From: Hepsetus odoe
Taxonomy: Eukaryota > Chordata > Actinopteri > Characiformes > Hepsetidae
Direction: 5' to 3'
Assembly: GCA_017165825.1 (NCBI GenBank)
Contig: CM029378.1
Coordinates: 17,747,133-17,811,132, forward strand
Length of the DNA: 64,000 bases
The notes beneath the pieces were generated by a model. That model had not been told where the DNA came from, made no database searches, and saw only the letters and a list, made by a program, of their open reading frames with translations. Shown here piece by piece: positions 35,898 through 47,230 of this stretch (position 1 is the stretch's first letter; the number at the start of each line of letters is the position of its first letter). The translations under genes were made by a program, and so were the position numbers.

Positions 35898-36249
35898 ACA
35901 AAGAGAGATCAGCTGTGAGAGAGAGAGTGAATGGCCACTAGGGGGCGTCTGAAAGTAATGAATGAGGACCACAGACTGTGATTGTATCACGCTTAGACTG
36001 AAATCCGTTTTTGTGAGACAGTTTCTAGTGTTCAGTGAAGCGCCCTGTAAAGTGAGCAGGGAGATGTTTGGTATGGAGCCCGAGAGAGACTGCGGTGTTT
36101 CACTGCGGTTCTGTTTTTATGGATGTACTGCTGTGAGCACAGGATGACAGACAGAGACGGAGAGAAAAGGAAGCCTGCAAGTCTTTATCGAGATCAAGCA
36201 AACCAAATCAAATCAAACCAAAATTCATTAGGAGCAGACTCCGCCTTAT

Positions 36250-36401
36250 GGTCAATAACTGACTTTCATCTCTCTCTCTTTCTCTCTCTCTATCTCCCTC
36301 TCTGTCTCTCTCTCTCTCTCTCTTTCTCTCTCTGTCTCTCTCTCCCTCTCTCTCTCCTTATCTGTCTCTCCCTCTCTGTCTCTCTCTGTCTCTCTCTCTC
36401 C

Positions 36402-36432
<31 letters not shown>

Positions 36433-36841
36433 CTCTCTGTCTCTCTCTCTCTCTCTCTCTCCCTCTGTCTCTCTCTCTCTGTCTCCCTCTCTCTCCCTCT
36501 GTCTCTCTCTCTCTCTCTCTCCCTCTCTGTCTCTCTCTCTCTGTCTCTCTCTCTCTCTCTCCCTCTCTGTCTCTCTCTCTCTCCTCTCTCTCTCTGTCTC
36601 TCTCTCTCTCCCCTGTCTCTCTCTCTCTCTCCCTCTCATCTCTCTCTCTCTGTCTCTCTCTCTCTCTCTCCTCTCTGTCTCTCTCTCTCTCTCCTCTCTC
36701 TCTCCTCCTCTGTATCTCTCTCTCTCTCTCCCCTCTCCTGTCTCTCTCTCTCTCTGTCTCTCTCTCTCTCTCTCCCTCTCTGTCTCTCTCTCTCTCTCTC
36801 CTCTCCTGTCTACTCTCTCTTTCAGCCTCTATCTATCTATG

Positions 36842-36875
<34 letters not shown>

Positions 36876-37008
36876 CCATATCCATCTATCTATCAGAATC
36901 TATCTATCTATCGAATCTATCTATCTATTTATCTTTCAGCCTCTCTCTCTCTCCCTTTCTGTCTTTCAGCCTCTCTCTCTCTTTCTCCCTCTCTCTGTCA
37001 TTTTCCAG

Positions 37009-37070
<62 letters not shown>
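36250..37070. repeat. Very long TC-rich pyrimidine tract with TCTA segment
   Basis: About 820 bp of almost pure C/T on the plus strand: irregular (TC)n with CCCTCTCTG interruptions (36270-36830), TCTA tetranucleotides (36831-36935), mixed TC/TTTCAGCC units (36936-37010) and a pure (TC)n run (37011-37069). Every reading frame is open for hundreds of codons, giving Ser/Leu- or Arg/Glu-rich frames that are artefacts. Confidence 0.97.
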
Positions 37071-37072
<2 letters not shown>

Positions 37073-37239
37073 CTAACATTTTCTATTGTATTCATTGTAA
37101 TGTGTCTGGAAAGTCTGATGAATTGATCTAGGTCCTAGATTCTAGGAGGAGTCCATGTGACAGTCCACTGATACAGATCAGACCTTTGAAGTCATGCCTC
37201 CTGAGAAGAAGGTGCTGTAAACATGGACAGTGTCTAGAC

Positions 37240-37640
37240 ATCACTGGGTGGAGGTGAAAGCTGCAGATGCCCTCAGGGAGCTGGCCGATGGGGGAAGGTG
37301 CAGTATTGGCAGCAATGTTGTTGCATGTTCCAGACCTTGGGGACTTCCATGCAGTTTGAAAGAAGGCCCTGTTTTACACCTTTGTGAAGGTTACACACCA
37401 GAATGTTCAATGAAGTCAGAGGGTTGTTCAAGCCAGACTGACATTAAAAGAGGGTCAGGTGGAGATCCCTGCATAAGCCTTCTGCAGCTGACCTACAGTG
37501 GAGAATAACTCTTGGGGCAATAGCAATAAACGGACACGTGGTCACCAAGGGACTGTGAGACATTTGGTCTTTGTTGGACATTTTCAGATGCCTCTTTGAC
37601 CTTTGTAACAGTAACACAATGACACCTGAAAAATATGGCA
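37240..37640 (+). mobile_element. LINE ORF2 C-terminal remnant (Tx1/L1-like)
   Basis: One frame, in the 37420-37560 region, reads VRWRSLHKPSAADLQWRITL then GAIAINGHVV. This matches the conserved ADLQWR.LHG.VA.N segment before the terminal cysteine motif in Tx1/L1-like teleost LINEs. Upstream DNA may belong to the same element. It is a different LINE group from the RTE-like copies. Confidence 0.55.
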
Positions 37641-38337
37641 ATGTAAGTCCTTGGCCTTATTCAAACTACGTGTTTATTTAGCCTGTAGCATGCATCTGTA
37701 TCTCTACTTTTTTGTTATGTATTGATTACTCCAAACCCCACAAGGTATCTGGCTCTAAGGGGTGGGGTGTGGATTACAGGTCATCAAACATCACGAATGT
37801 CCATATCGGCAGACCTAATACAGGCCTATTGGTAGTAAAAATAATCACTTTCATTGTGTCATTTAAAAGATTTCTTATGCAACATACATGAAAAAACAGA
37901 ATGGCATTTTTTTGTTTTAAAGGTTTTTAACAATCTGACAATACTGATATTAACCCCCCCCCCCCCCCTTCTCTCTAACGCCCACTCACATATACAATTC
38001 CACACTCTTTTGCTCTACAGGGTGCATGATTTTCTGCAATTAGTTCCATTTCTGCTGGAACTAAAGCTGCACAATCACATCCATTATTCAGATGGACACA
38101 GGCCTTTAGCACATGAGTGAGGTGTATGATGTGAACCTTGATTCTTTGCAACGTTTCATTCTGTGTCATTCTCTACTAAGCTGCTATCAGAAGAATCAGT
38201 TTAATGCCTTCCAGATGTTTTGGTAAATACAGATGAATTTACTCTTATCGATCAATAAGGATGGGCTGGTGTTTCTGTCATGATTTCACATGTTTTTTGC
38301 TGTAAGTAATCCGTCATTTTATTTTCAAAGTGTTCAG
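37641..38337. other. Upstream of tmem130 exons, N-terminal exon not found
   Basis: Contains a C run (37954-37968) and AT-rich sequence. I searched it for a signal-peptide exon and for the exon preceding VRVIILLAFN without success. Confidence 0.4.
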
Positions 38338-38346
38338 AGTTTTCAG

Positions 38347-41300
38347 GTCCGTGTTATTATTCTCTTGGCTTTCAACTCGCAAGCACTTTGCGTGCTGGAT
38401 GATTTAGTCCATTCATCGGGTAAGTCACCTGCTATGTTCATCTTATTTTGTCAGGGTTTCACTTGTTGCTTTGTATTACTTTATTTCACACTATTTGTCA
38501 ACAGGACATTTAATGGGCAAGATCACTTTTCATCAGCTGGAAGGGAGTTCAGCTTACTTGAGAGACAGCGGGGAGCTGGCAACTAACATCCCAACCATGA
38601 TTTCATTCGAGCTCTCGGACCACCAGCGCAATTTGCGAACGGCAAAGTTCTTGTACACTTGGGATCTGGGCAATGGGTAAGAAAACTCTACCCAATCCCT
38701 ATTCACTGCATGTTTAGCATAAGACCATCATTTCCTCATACTTATACCTCATACAAAATAAACGTATAGATATAAGATATAACAAGCCGATGGGCAGTTG
38801 CTTCAGCACCTTTTATTTGACATATATAATACAGATCTTTTTTGAAGTTCTTAAATTAGAGATACAGCAGATAGATGTTAGGTTGCAGCACGACTTTAAG
38901 AATATTCTTCTGTCTCTCTGAATTTGAAGGGATGTGATCGTGGGTACAGACCCAGTCCTGCACTGCAGCTACGCCTCATCAGGAAACTACACATTTAGAC
39001 TGAGTGTTGGAGTCAATGTAACCAGGGCTTTAAGACTTACTGCACTCTACTCCATGGATCTGACAGTGCTAGGTGGGCACAGCATGAGTAACATTTGATT
39101 TGTACTTTACATGATGCAGTTGCTTATATTGAACTTGGGGACAGTTTGTTGTAGCTCCATGACTTTTCTCTGCCAGATGCCATCACTAGCATTGAGCTGA
39201 GGGGCCCACTCAATTACAGCGTGAACCAAAGCAGCAGTTTGTCTTTTCTCATCGCTGGAAGGTGAAACATTTCAAAACCAAAGCAACTAATCCGTTTAAA
39301 AATAAAGGATCACAAAGGCTTAGATTTAAAGTTGTTTAGGGGACCAAGTGCCATTCCTCTATGAAATCTCTTCAAATAACCATGTTATAGCAATTGAGTT
39401 TAGAACTTTGTGTCATCTGAAAGCATTCTAGGATGTCTTAAAGGTCACTTTCATCCCCGTGCTCGTTTTATTAATTGATTCTCTACGTGTGTGTGTGCGT
39501 GCGTGTGTGTGTGTGTGTGTCACATGATGACTCCAGTTTGCCAGCATGGCTCTGTTGGAGAGTCTTGCCCAACTGTCGCTCACTCACGCCATTTTCCTGC
39601 AAGTTGGTGAGACTTTATGACAGTCAGTTCAAGCTGAACTACACATTTAAATCTTTGGGGACTCATTGCCTGGACCTCAGTGCACAAAACGACATCAGTG
39701 TGCTCCAGACCTCCTACAGTGTCTATGTACAAAAGAACCGTGAGTACAAACTAAAGCACTAAAAACACTCATAATTGAACTGTATATTTCATTGGTATAA
39801 GATCTTTATCTGAAGCTTCTTTAAACTTTAAAGCTGTAGCATGAATGCTTCTGCTTAAAAATATTATTGAAAGAACAAAAGTTTTCCCAGAGAGTTAGAA
39901 TGGTTCTAGACAGATGCTTATGGGAAACGGAAATAGTTTGTAACATAAATACGAAATGAAGGAGCTTCAATGCACAGCAAGGAATGAAAGAAAGTCATTT
40001 CTTTTTAAGGTACAGTAGAGAACCTGTGGTTAAAACACAGTGTGGTTTCTGACACTATCATCTCACCGCATTTTATAAATTTAAGCATGAAGATAAAATC
40101 TCACCCAGTGTGACAAAATCATTTTTCTGAATGATGGGATGGACAGCATGCCTGCTTAGCGCATTTTTTTTGTTTGGCAATTGTGACAAGCAAAACAGAC
40201 GTGTTAAGGTATAATCTATGGGGTAGTGGAGGCCTAGTGGTCAGGGAATCGGCCACAGGATCGGAAGATTGTGGGTTCAAACCCCTTACCAGTAGGTTGC
40301 CCTGAGGTACGCTTGAGCAAGGTACCGTCCCCGTCACTGCTCCCCAGACGCTTTCATAGCTGCCCACTGCTGCATGGTGTTTGCATGGGTTAAATGCAGA
40401 GGTCCTATTTTGTTGTGGTTCACTGTGTGCTGTGCTGTGACCTCGCAATGACAAGAATAGTCACTTTCACTTTCACTTTAGTGCATAGGGACTAGGCCCC
40501 AGGCCCCCATTCAACACACCCCTTCAAATGCCATATTTCACTGACTTGTAAAAATTAAAAAAAAAAAATATATACATACAGAGAACACTATTGGCAGTTA
40601 CATAGTAAAGAACCAATGTAATGACAGGCAAGCAAGAAAAAAGTAAAGGTAGTAATAAAGTAAATTAGTAAATAAAGTTTACTATATAAAGAGGAATGCA
40701 ATCAGCAAAACAATAAAACAGTAAAGAAGTCAAAGAATATTCATCAAAGTAGCCTTTTTAGCAGGACACTGCAACTTGCTAGACTGAAAAAATGTTCAAG
40801 TGGTTTAAGGAAGATGACAAAGAGTTAAAGGTTTCAGTCTGGCTTCCAAAGGCCCCAAATCTGAATCCATCCATTTCCTGCCGCTTGTCCCAAACGGGGT
40901 CGCGGGGGAGTGCTGGTGTCCAACCAAGCACACACAGGGCGAGGACGGGGGACGCACCCTGTACAGGTCGCCAGCCCATCGCAGGGAGGAGCGGGACGGG
41001 GACGGCACCTTGTTCATGGGTACCTCAGGGCAACCTATTGGGAAGGGGTTCGAACCCCCCATCCTCCGATCATGTGGCCAACGCCCGAACCACTAGGCCA
41101 CCGCTGCCCCCAAATCTGAATCTGATCAAGCCAATCCAAGGAAACCTCACCTAACAATATAAAGGATCTCCTGCAAAGATCTTGCTGCCAGATGACACAA
41201 CACACCTTTGGAATTACTGTGGAGTCCATGCCCTGAAATCTGAATTTCAGACTCTGTTGAAGACTCAGTTGACGCCCGGTGAAGTCATATTTAGAGAGCT

Positions 41301-42790
41301 GGTCTAAGTTCAGAAGAAATGCTTACTTCCTGAGTGATTTGAAGCTCTAGAAAATGAACGAATCTGTTATAAACTAAGATCATGTTTTGTTTTAGAGTAA
41401 ATTGTTGCTTGGATGCTCAGCCTCACCACTTTCTTTTAAAATAAATCATTCACTTGAATTCATATCTTAATTTTTTAAAGATTAATTCATTTTTTGGACC
41501 TTGAAAGCACTCAGGCAGTTACAGTGTTGTCTGAACTAAGTGCACACCAACTCTCTAAATAGAGCTTCACTGCTTATCTCACTAGAGTTCCTCTGAATTC
41601 CAATACAAAGTAACAAGATTCAGACGATTCTGATGCTATCAAGCTGATTTTCTGCAGAAATGGAAGCATTAAGATCTAAATAGGCAGTTTGCTTGTCTGT
41701 AGAGGATGAATAGAATACAGAATGTCTCTTTTTTTATTCACTGGAGTGTGTCTGCGTCTGTGGTGATCCTTGCTGTTTCTGTTTTCCACTCAGCGGTGAA
41801 TCTCCTTATCTTCATCTTGCCATGTGGTACACTGATTATTGCAACCATCATCTTTATCACCATCTCAGTGTGCCGTTCCCAGCAAGAATCACTCAAATCT
41901 GAGGCGCATGTGAGTCTGCCTGGCAATCTAAGATAATGTTTGAGGAGACATAAAAAGTTGAGAGTTGGTACATTTCTCTTTAATGTATTATTTCACGACG
42001 TTGCTCTTGCCGTTGCCCTTGCCTGTGGCTTTGCTTGCCATCACCTTCGCTTTATTTCTTTAGTTGAGATTTATCCTCTGTGCTGGTTTAATATAACCAT
42101 TAACTTTTTTTTTTATTCGTTGCCATTCATTACAGGCAACACTGGACTAAATGACAAAAGGCTTTAGATTATGTTTATTCATAATAGATTTCTAGACTAC
42201 AATTACAGTACATTTTACAATTTAGTCAAATTAGCCATAAAATCTCAGTGGTTTTCTTTCAGTGACCAAGAATAAAGTTTTCTTGAATACTTTATTCTAT
42301 ATAAAGAATAAAGTGTGTTCAATTCCCATATGGGACGGTCCAGGTCCTTTCTGTGTGGAGTTTGCATGTTGTGAGCTCCGGTTTCCTCCCACCGTCCCAA
42401 GCTGGGATAGGCTCCAGTGACTGCCATGACCCTAACTGGGACAAGCGGCTATGAAATTGAGTGAGCGATAGAGAACTTTAGAAGTATAATGCTCTAGAAA
42501 ATCTATCTTGAAATGTAGTAAAATGTTTTGTTCACTAGAGGGCAGGCTCACCCTACTGAAATCAGTTACCTGACATTCGTATCCTAAAGAGCTGTGCTGT
42601 TGTGTTTAGTATCTTAATGAATATTTTGCAGGGGATTCTTTACTTATGTCTGATCAAATGAAAAAGAAATGGACCATAACAAGTGAGTTATATCTGTCGT
42701 TTTTTAATTGTACATGATTTCATCCCCTTTTTGGGTATTTCATGTTTTCCAGGGAGAGGCAACAACTTACAATTCTTTCACAAATACTGA
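38347..42790 (+). CDS. tmem130: tmem130, type I membrane protein with PKD-like fold (N-terminal exon(s) not found)
   Basis: TMEM130 is a poorly characterised single-pass membrane protein related to the PMEL/GPNMB group. Exons with agreeing phases: 38347-38419 (left edge uncertain; an alternative acceptor gives 38338), 38505-38676, 38930-39072, 39177-39261, 39537-39739, 41794-41909, 42610-42682 and 42753-42790, giving 300 codons plus TGA. A PKD-like region reads TAKFLYTWDLGNG and ASSGNYTFRLSVGV. The membrane-proximal part has WLCWRVLPNC, NYTFKSLGTHCLDL and SVYVQ, aligning with human VCWRLKPEC and DYCFSI. The membrane segment is LLIFILPCGTLIIATIIFIT. The tail YLNEYFAGDSLLMSD resembles human YLEIVRENHGLLP. 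Human has about 435 residues, so roughly 100-130 N-terminal residues including the signal peptide are unassigned. Several NxS/T sites suit an extracellular domain. The last two exon boundaries are the least certain. Confidence 0.85.
40218..40479 (+). mobile_element. tRNA-derived SINE (main family), full length
   Basis: The head GGGGTAGTGGAGGCCTAGTG carries the A box and GTGGGTTCAAACCCC the B box. The body GGTTGCCCTGAGGTACGCTT and the tail TGCTGTGACCTCGCAATGAC then AAGAATAGTCACTTTCAC follow. In the 2-kb tmem130 intron between 39739 and 41794. Confidence 0.92.
40868..41110 (-). mobile_element. Tail-swapped composite SINE, copy B
   Basis: Same arrangement and same head/tail junction as copy A at 13.7 kb: tRNA head (minus strand), family body to the GGTGCCGTCCCCGTCCCGCT region, then the GGCGACCTGT(A/C)CAGGGTGCG...GGACAAGCGG tail. 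It is flanked by a 12-bp duplication, CAAATCTGAATC (40856-40867 and 41111-41122). Sequence is very close to copy A, suggesting recent spread. In the same tmem130 intron as an ordinary SINE. Confidence 0.9.
42310..42460 (+). repeat. Teleost interspersed repeat, internally deleted sense copy
   Basis: Has the 5' part CAATTCCCATATGGGACGGT and GTGTGGAGTTTGCATGTTGT, joined to the 3' part AGCTGGGATAGGCTCCAGTG and TGACCCTAACTGGGACAAGC then GGC. The centre is missing. This 3' tail is the type carried by the composite SINEs. Located in the penultimate-intron region of tmem130. Confidence 0.75.
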
Positions 42791-43389
42791 AGTTTAAACA
42801 AAGAAAGCTGGCACTCCTGTTCTCCCTCCTCCGCAAGCATCTTTGGACAGAAAAGAAGTGAACCCAAGCCTCAGACTTATTAGAGGATTAATGAAACCCA
42901 GCTCCACTGTATGTGTCATCACGTCATACATGGAATATGGGTTTAATTGACCTCTTACAGTCCTCTCAATACCTCCTCACACACCAGACGACTGTCTCCG
43001 GTCACATTCAGCCATTCAGCACCAAAACTAGAAATGCACTAATCAGATGAATCAGCCCCATACAAAATAGGACTTCATTTTACCCATCTGCGTCACTTTC
43101 TCTATTCCCTGAGGGGTGTGCCTGGACTCTGTGACATTTCTTTCTCTCAGATCTTGTTTCTCTCTTTTGTTAATCCATGTGCTGCTGTTTTTTTTTTTTT
43201 TACCTCAGTAGGTTTCAATGGCTCTTATGCAATCACTAAATGGAATGAACAGACTACTTCTTCACTTTTCCATACCTGCTTGTTGAGTACTGATGTGTGT
43301 GTGTGCTAGATACACTCGTGGGTTCGAATGCTTCTGGCCAAATCATTTAGTTTTTTTCTGAAAATGACAGATGACTTTTTTCTATGCTG

Positions 43390-43395
43390 AATAAA
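43390..43395 (+). terminator. Candidate tmem130 polyadenylation signal (AATAAA)
   Basis: First AATAAA on the plus strand after the tmem130 stop at 42790, giving a 3' UTR of about 0.6 kb. Positional evidence only. Confidence 0.4.
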
Positions 43396-43399
43396 AAAC

Positions 43400-46300
43400 C
43401 ACATAGAATATAAAAATTGCTTCATTTAAATTGAAAAAATATTATATATAGATTATGGAATAACATTTGCATAAGCCACATTTTAATTCCCCCAGTGTGT
43501 TCTGTTCAGCAGATGAGCTTTAAGTGCATTGAATCATGCAGAAGTGGGTCATTGAAGAGGACGTGTACCTTTTTTGATGTGTGAATTGAATAGAAAGAGA
43601 CAAATGTTTGGATATGTCTGTATTTACACTACCTTTCTTCAAAAATGTGGTTGGTTGGATTCCTCCATCCTCCTAGTATGCTGAATTGACAAATTCTAAC
43701 TCATTTCACCCAGTAGTTGTAGAAAGTGTAAGCTATTTTTTACATTTTTACATCTACATTTTACAATGACACTGTAAAATATTTAGGGATTTGAATTCTA
43801 TCCTTATCTGTAAAGCTCTGTTGCTAAACAACCTGGGCTTATAGAATGACTTGGCTCTCACCAGGCAACCTATATGGAATACAGCATCACTTTAGATAGT
43901 CATGACAATATTTATACAATTCACTGAAGGCCATTTGAGGCTGAGGAGCATTGTCCACAACATTCACAAATATGTGAAATAATTTTCTGCCTAATTAAGC
44001 GCTTAAGGCTTAAACAAAGTCACTCCATTCTACAGAAAGTCAATAGGCGTTGATTACCACTAAAACTACATCACAATACGTTACAAGTGGTTTACACAAC
44101 AAGTGATTTTGAACCAACATTGTTTCTGATAGTTTTTAAAAAGTCTTGGCCTAAAAATAGTATTTCTAAATTCCATTCATAGTGACAAGTCATTTAAATG
44201 TTTACATGTTAACCAAACAGTTGAAATTTAGAAAATAGTTTTTTTTAAAAAGGATGTTTTAGGCAAAAGTAAATGAATAAAGAAATAACATCCATCCAGT
44301 TTTTGATTTAAAGGCTCGCGGACTGTTTTAAATTCGTATTCTTCATATTCCTTACCCATGGAATAACCTGAAATACATACTATGAAATAACATCAGTAAC
44401 GTTAATGTATGATCATTTCTCACTGCCTTATGGGAAATGGTGCAGGGGGAGCTGTCAGACAGGTCTCTGGGTTAGATGGGTTGGATCTACAAATGCATTG
44501 TAATACTAATGATTCTGCCATTGAGTTCACACAATGAGCCATCGCTTTCGTCCTTGGAATGAAAGTGATTACATAGAGATGGGGCTGGGATTGGATGCTG
44601 CTCAAGGAGTTACAAGTGCTACTTTAAAATGCCACAGACATAGTGATATACAGCTATACTGCTCTTGTATAGGTAATGTTATAGGAAATCAAACACTTGC
44701 TTTCTGATGTTGTTTAACAGGCAGTAAAATCAATTTTATGTGTTTCAGTTTGTGACCCTGTCATAGTCCATTCTTTGTGGCCTTGTCCAGACCCACAACT
44801 GATGCTGTGGAACTTACAGGCCACACTGTTGTGGTGCTTTATTAAAGCTAGGCTTTATAGGCACTATTAAAGGTTGATTTAATCAAGCCTGGCACATGTT
44901 GGTGGCTGTCCAGAAACGCACCTCCCAGATGTTCCTCTCTAAAGCGTAACAGCACAGAATCATGAGCACTGTTAAATAACACTTCGCTACATACCAAAAA
45001 TACAATTTTCAGTCTCCAATCATGCCTTAGAACTTTTCCAGCTTGCTTTTGCTACCGCCAGATTCAAAAAGACAGATATTTGCATTTGAGCGCTTTTCTG
45101 ATTGCTATATATAGTACCTTGTTAAAACCCTGCATGCATTCTTCACAGTTTCATTATGAATGGGCGGTGCTTAAAGTGCCATTGGCTGAAAAGATGGACA
45201 TGTGAAAATGTGTTGGTCTTCATGACATAAAAATTATTTCGAATTGGGCTGTTTTTGCAGAAAAGGCAGTGAACATTGTCTGTTTTAAAGTGTTTTTTCG
45301 GCCACGTGTTACACACATGATTTTAGATGTCAAGAGCTGTGCATTTTTTACAAGACCAGTGAAACCAGAGAGTGAATGATAGGTTTGAAACTTTGTTTAT
45401 AGAGACTACATAAAAAACTAGAAAAAAAAAAAGGGGGGGGGGTGATTTACCATTAAATGGGCCATGTAAGTAAAATTTTGAGTGTTAAATAAAATTAGCA
45501 AAAAATATATATTTATGTTTTTAGAGAAGGGCACTTATTCTCCCAGTAAACAAAACATCAATTTTGGGGGTGTTTTTCAACCAGAAAGTTCCTGGTTCAT
45601 AATGTGTGCATGCTGGAAATGTATCACTCATTTATCGCTGAGCATGTCTGAGCTGAAGTCTGCCAGTCAGGCTCATTTGCTTCTCCATCAGATCAGCTTG
45701 AGGTGCTGTCATCTCCGTAGGGCCTCAGAACCACAAGCTTTGGACTTGTCTTATCGCCTTAAGTCCAGCTAATGCCCATGAGATCACCTGTCCATCACTG
45801 CAGCTTGATTAAGCTTGAGCAGCCTATGTACCTATAGTACACCATATGCGTGCATGTGGGCCAAATCCAGAGCAACTAGTGCTCTGCTGGCTGACACAAA
45901 CCTGTAAGCTAGTTTTTCAAATAAGCAATGGGGTCAACATTTTAAAAGGGTTTTATTTTTCAGAAACGCTGATATTGTCTCTCATTGGCAAACAGCAGGT
46001 CCGAAACGTAAGCAAACCTTTAAATGATTGGCACTTGACTTAATAGCAGAAGGGCTTTTCATACAACACAAAACATTCAGCATTTAACACAAAACTGCAA
46101 AACCAAATTTTACATTGATTAAAAAAGAAACAACAAGAAAATAACAACACAACAAACAACCAATGTTCTTAATATTTTTACATTTGTGATCAGTTTCAAG
46201 GTGCTGCTGTCGGAAATCATTCATATGCAACTAAAAGAAGTGATACGCATGATACATTGATATGGTACAGTACACACCAAAACAATGAAGTGATGAGTCT

Positions 46301-46670
46301 GTTTGGTAGTTGCTGCTGGTTCAGAATGGACAGATGGTTTCAGGTACTGGACCAAAATGGCCTTCAAATGAGAATTTTTGAGATTCTGAAACCGTGATGT
46401 TGTTTCACGTGTTCATCCATCCTGAACTTGGAAAAAAATCCTAAAATATTTCTCCGATAAGTAAACTTGAGATACTAAAGGTGTGTGTCTCCTTGAAATC
46501 ACAACTGAAGGACAGCAGGTGATCATAAGCCATAAGATCAGGGGATACAAATAAAGGTGAGAACATTCACCACTAATCTGCCAGCGCTTGGCCTACATCA
46601 CCAGCAAGCACGTTTTCAGCAGTCGGGTCCACAGGCAGAGAGAAAGATAAGAAAGCGAACTGCTTTGAAG
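43400..46670. other. Convergent intergenic region between tmem130 and nptx2 3' ends
   Basis: The two genes point toward each other across this region. I see no exon. A TTTATT at 45952-45957 (AATAAA on the minus strand) could serve nptx2, implying a 1.27-kb 3' UTR. A G run lies at 45434-45441. The sequence TAAATGGGCCATGTAAG near 45457 resembles one end of the nonautonomous element described at 46.67 kb. Confidence 0.4.
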
Positions 46671-46671
46671 G

Positions 46672-47095
46672 GTCCATATTCTACATATTCCTTGTATTTT
46701 GTTTTCCCCTGAGGTTTTTTTTTTTTTAGAACGCCTGTGTAGTTCTGATTACCAAAAATAGTCATAATTCATGCTTATACAACTCTTTCCCAACCTCGTC
46801 AAACACTGTATGCCTTTTATAGTCTGTCTTGGTACCTTTAAAACTGCCCTATGATGGGCGATGGGCCTTTTTCATTATGCGTGTTGGGATCAAGTCCGGC
46901 ACCTCCCTTGACCCTCATCAGAATTAGAAAATGGCATAGTGAATAAATGAGTGAATGAATGCCTTTAAAAATTATACATGGAAATGAGCTCTGCTCCAAT
47001 TGGAGCCCTGTTTGATTCATTCTGAAAGCAGTGCAGACAAAACACTGAGTGTGAATAGAAGAAGGTTTTCCCTGACATGGCCCCTTTAAGAAGTG
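46672..47095. mobile_element. Possible nonautonomous element with AAGGGNCCAT ends
   Basis: Left end GAAGGGTCCATATTCTAC and right end CCTGACATGGCCCCTTTAAG are imperfect inverted repeats. The inside contains TTTTCCCCTGAGG and CAAAAATAGTCATAATTC, wording common in teleost MITE-like repeats. Other ends of this type occur near 45457 and 57736. Superfamily not assigned; the call rests on the ends alone. It overlaps the probable nptx2 3' UTR. Confidence 0.4.
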
Positions 47096-47230
47096 AAACC
47101 ACATAAACTGGACTGCTTTGATATTCATATGTAATTGTGTTGGTTAGCATTACAAAGCACATGGACAGAGACACAGATCGCAACATCTCTCTGAAGGACA
47201 CGTTTTTTTTTGGAGTTTGCCAAAGACCAT

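Noticed and set aside
35962..36147. Small frame starting MRTTDCDC as tmem130 exon 1
   Set aside because: Only a short hydrophobic stretch, no convincing donor in phase, and no similarity to the family.
36123..37076. 317-codon plus-strand open frame, the longest in the window
   Set aside because: It is Ser/Leu repeat created by the TC microsatellite; all frames are open and there is no splice or domain context.
37230..37508. 92-codon open frame as the missing tmem130 first exon
   Set aside because: No signal peptide and no fit to TMEM130; an alternative frame over the same DNA matches a LINE ORF2 segment.
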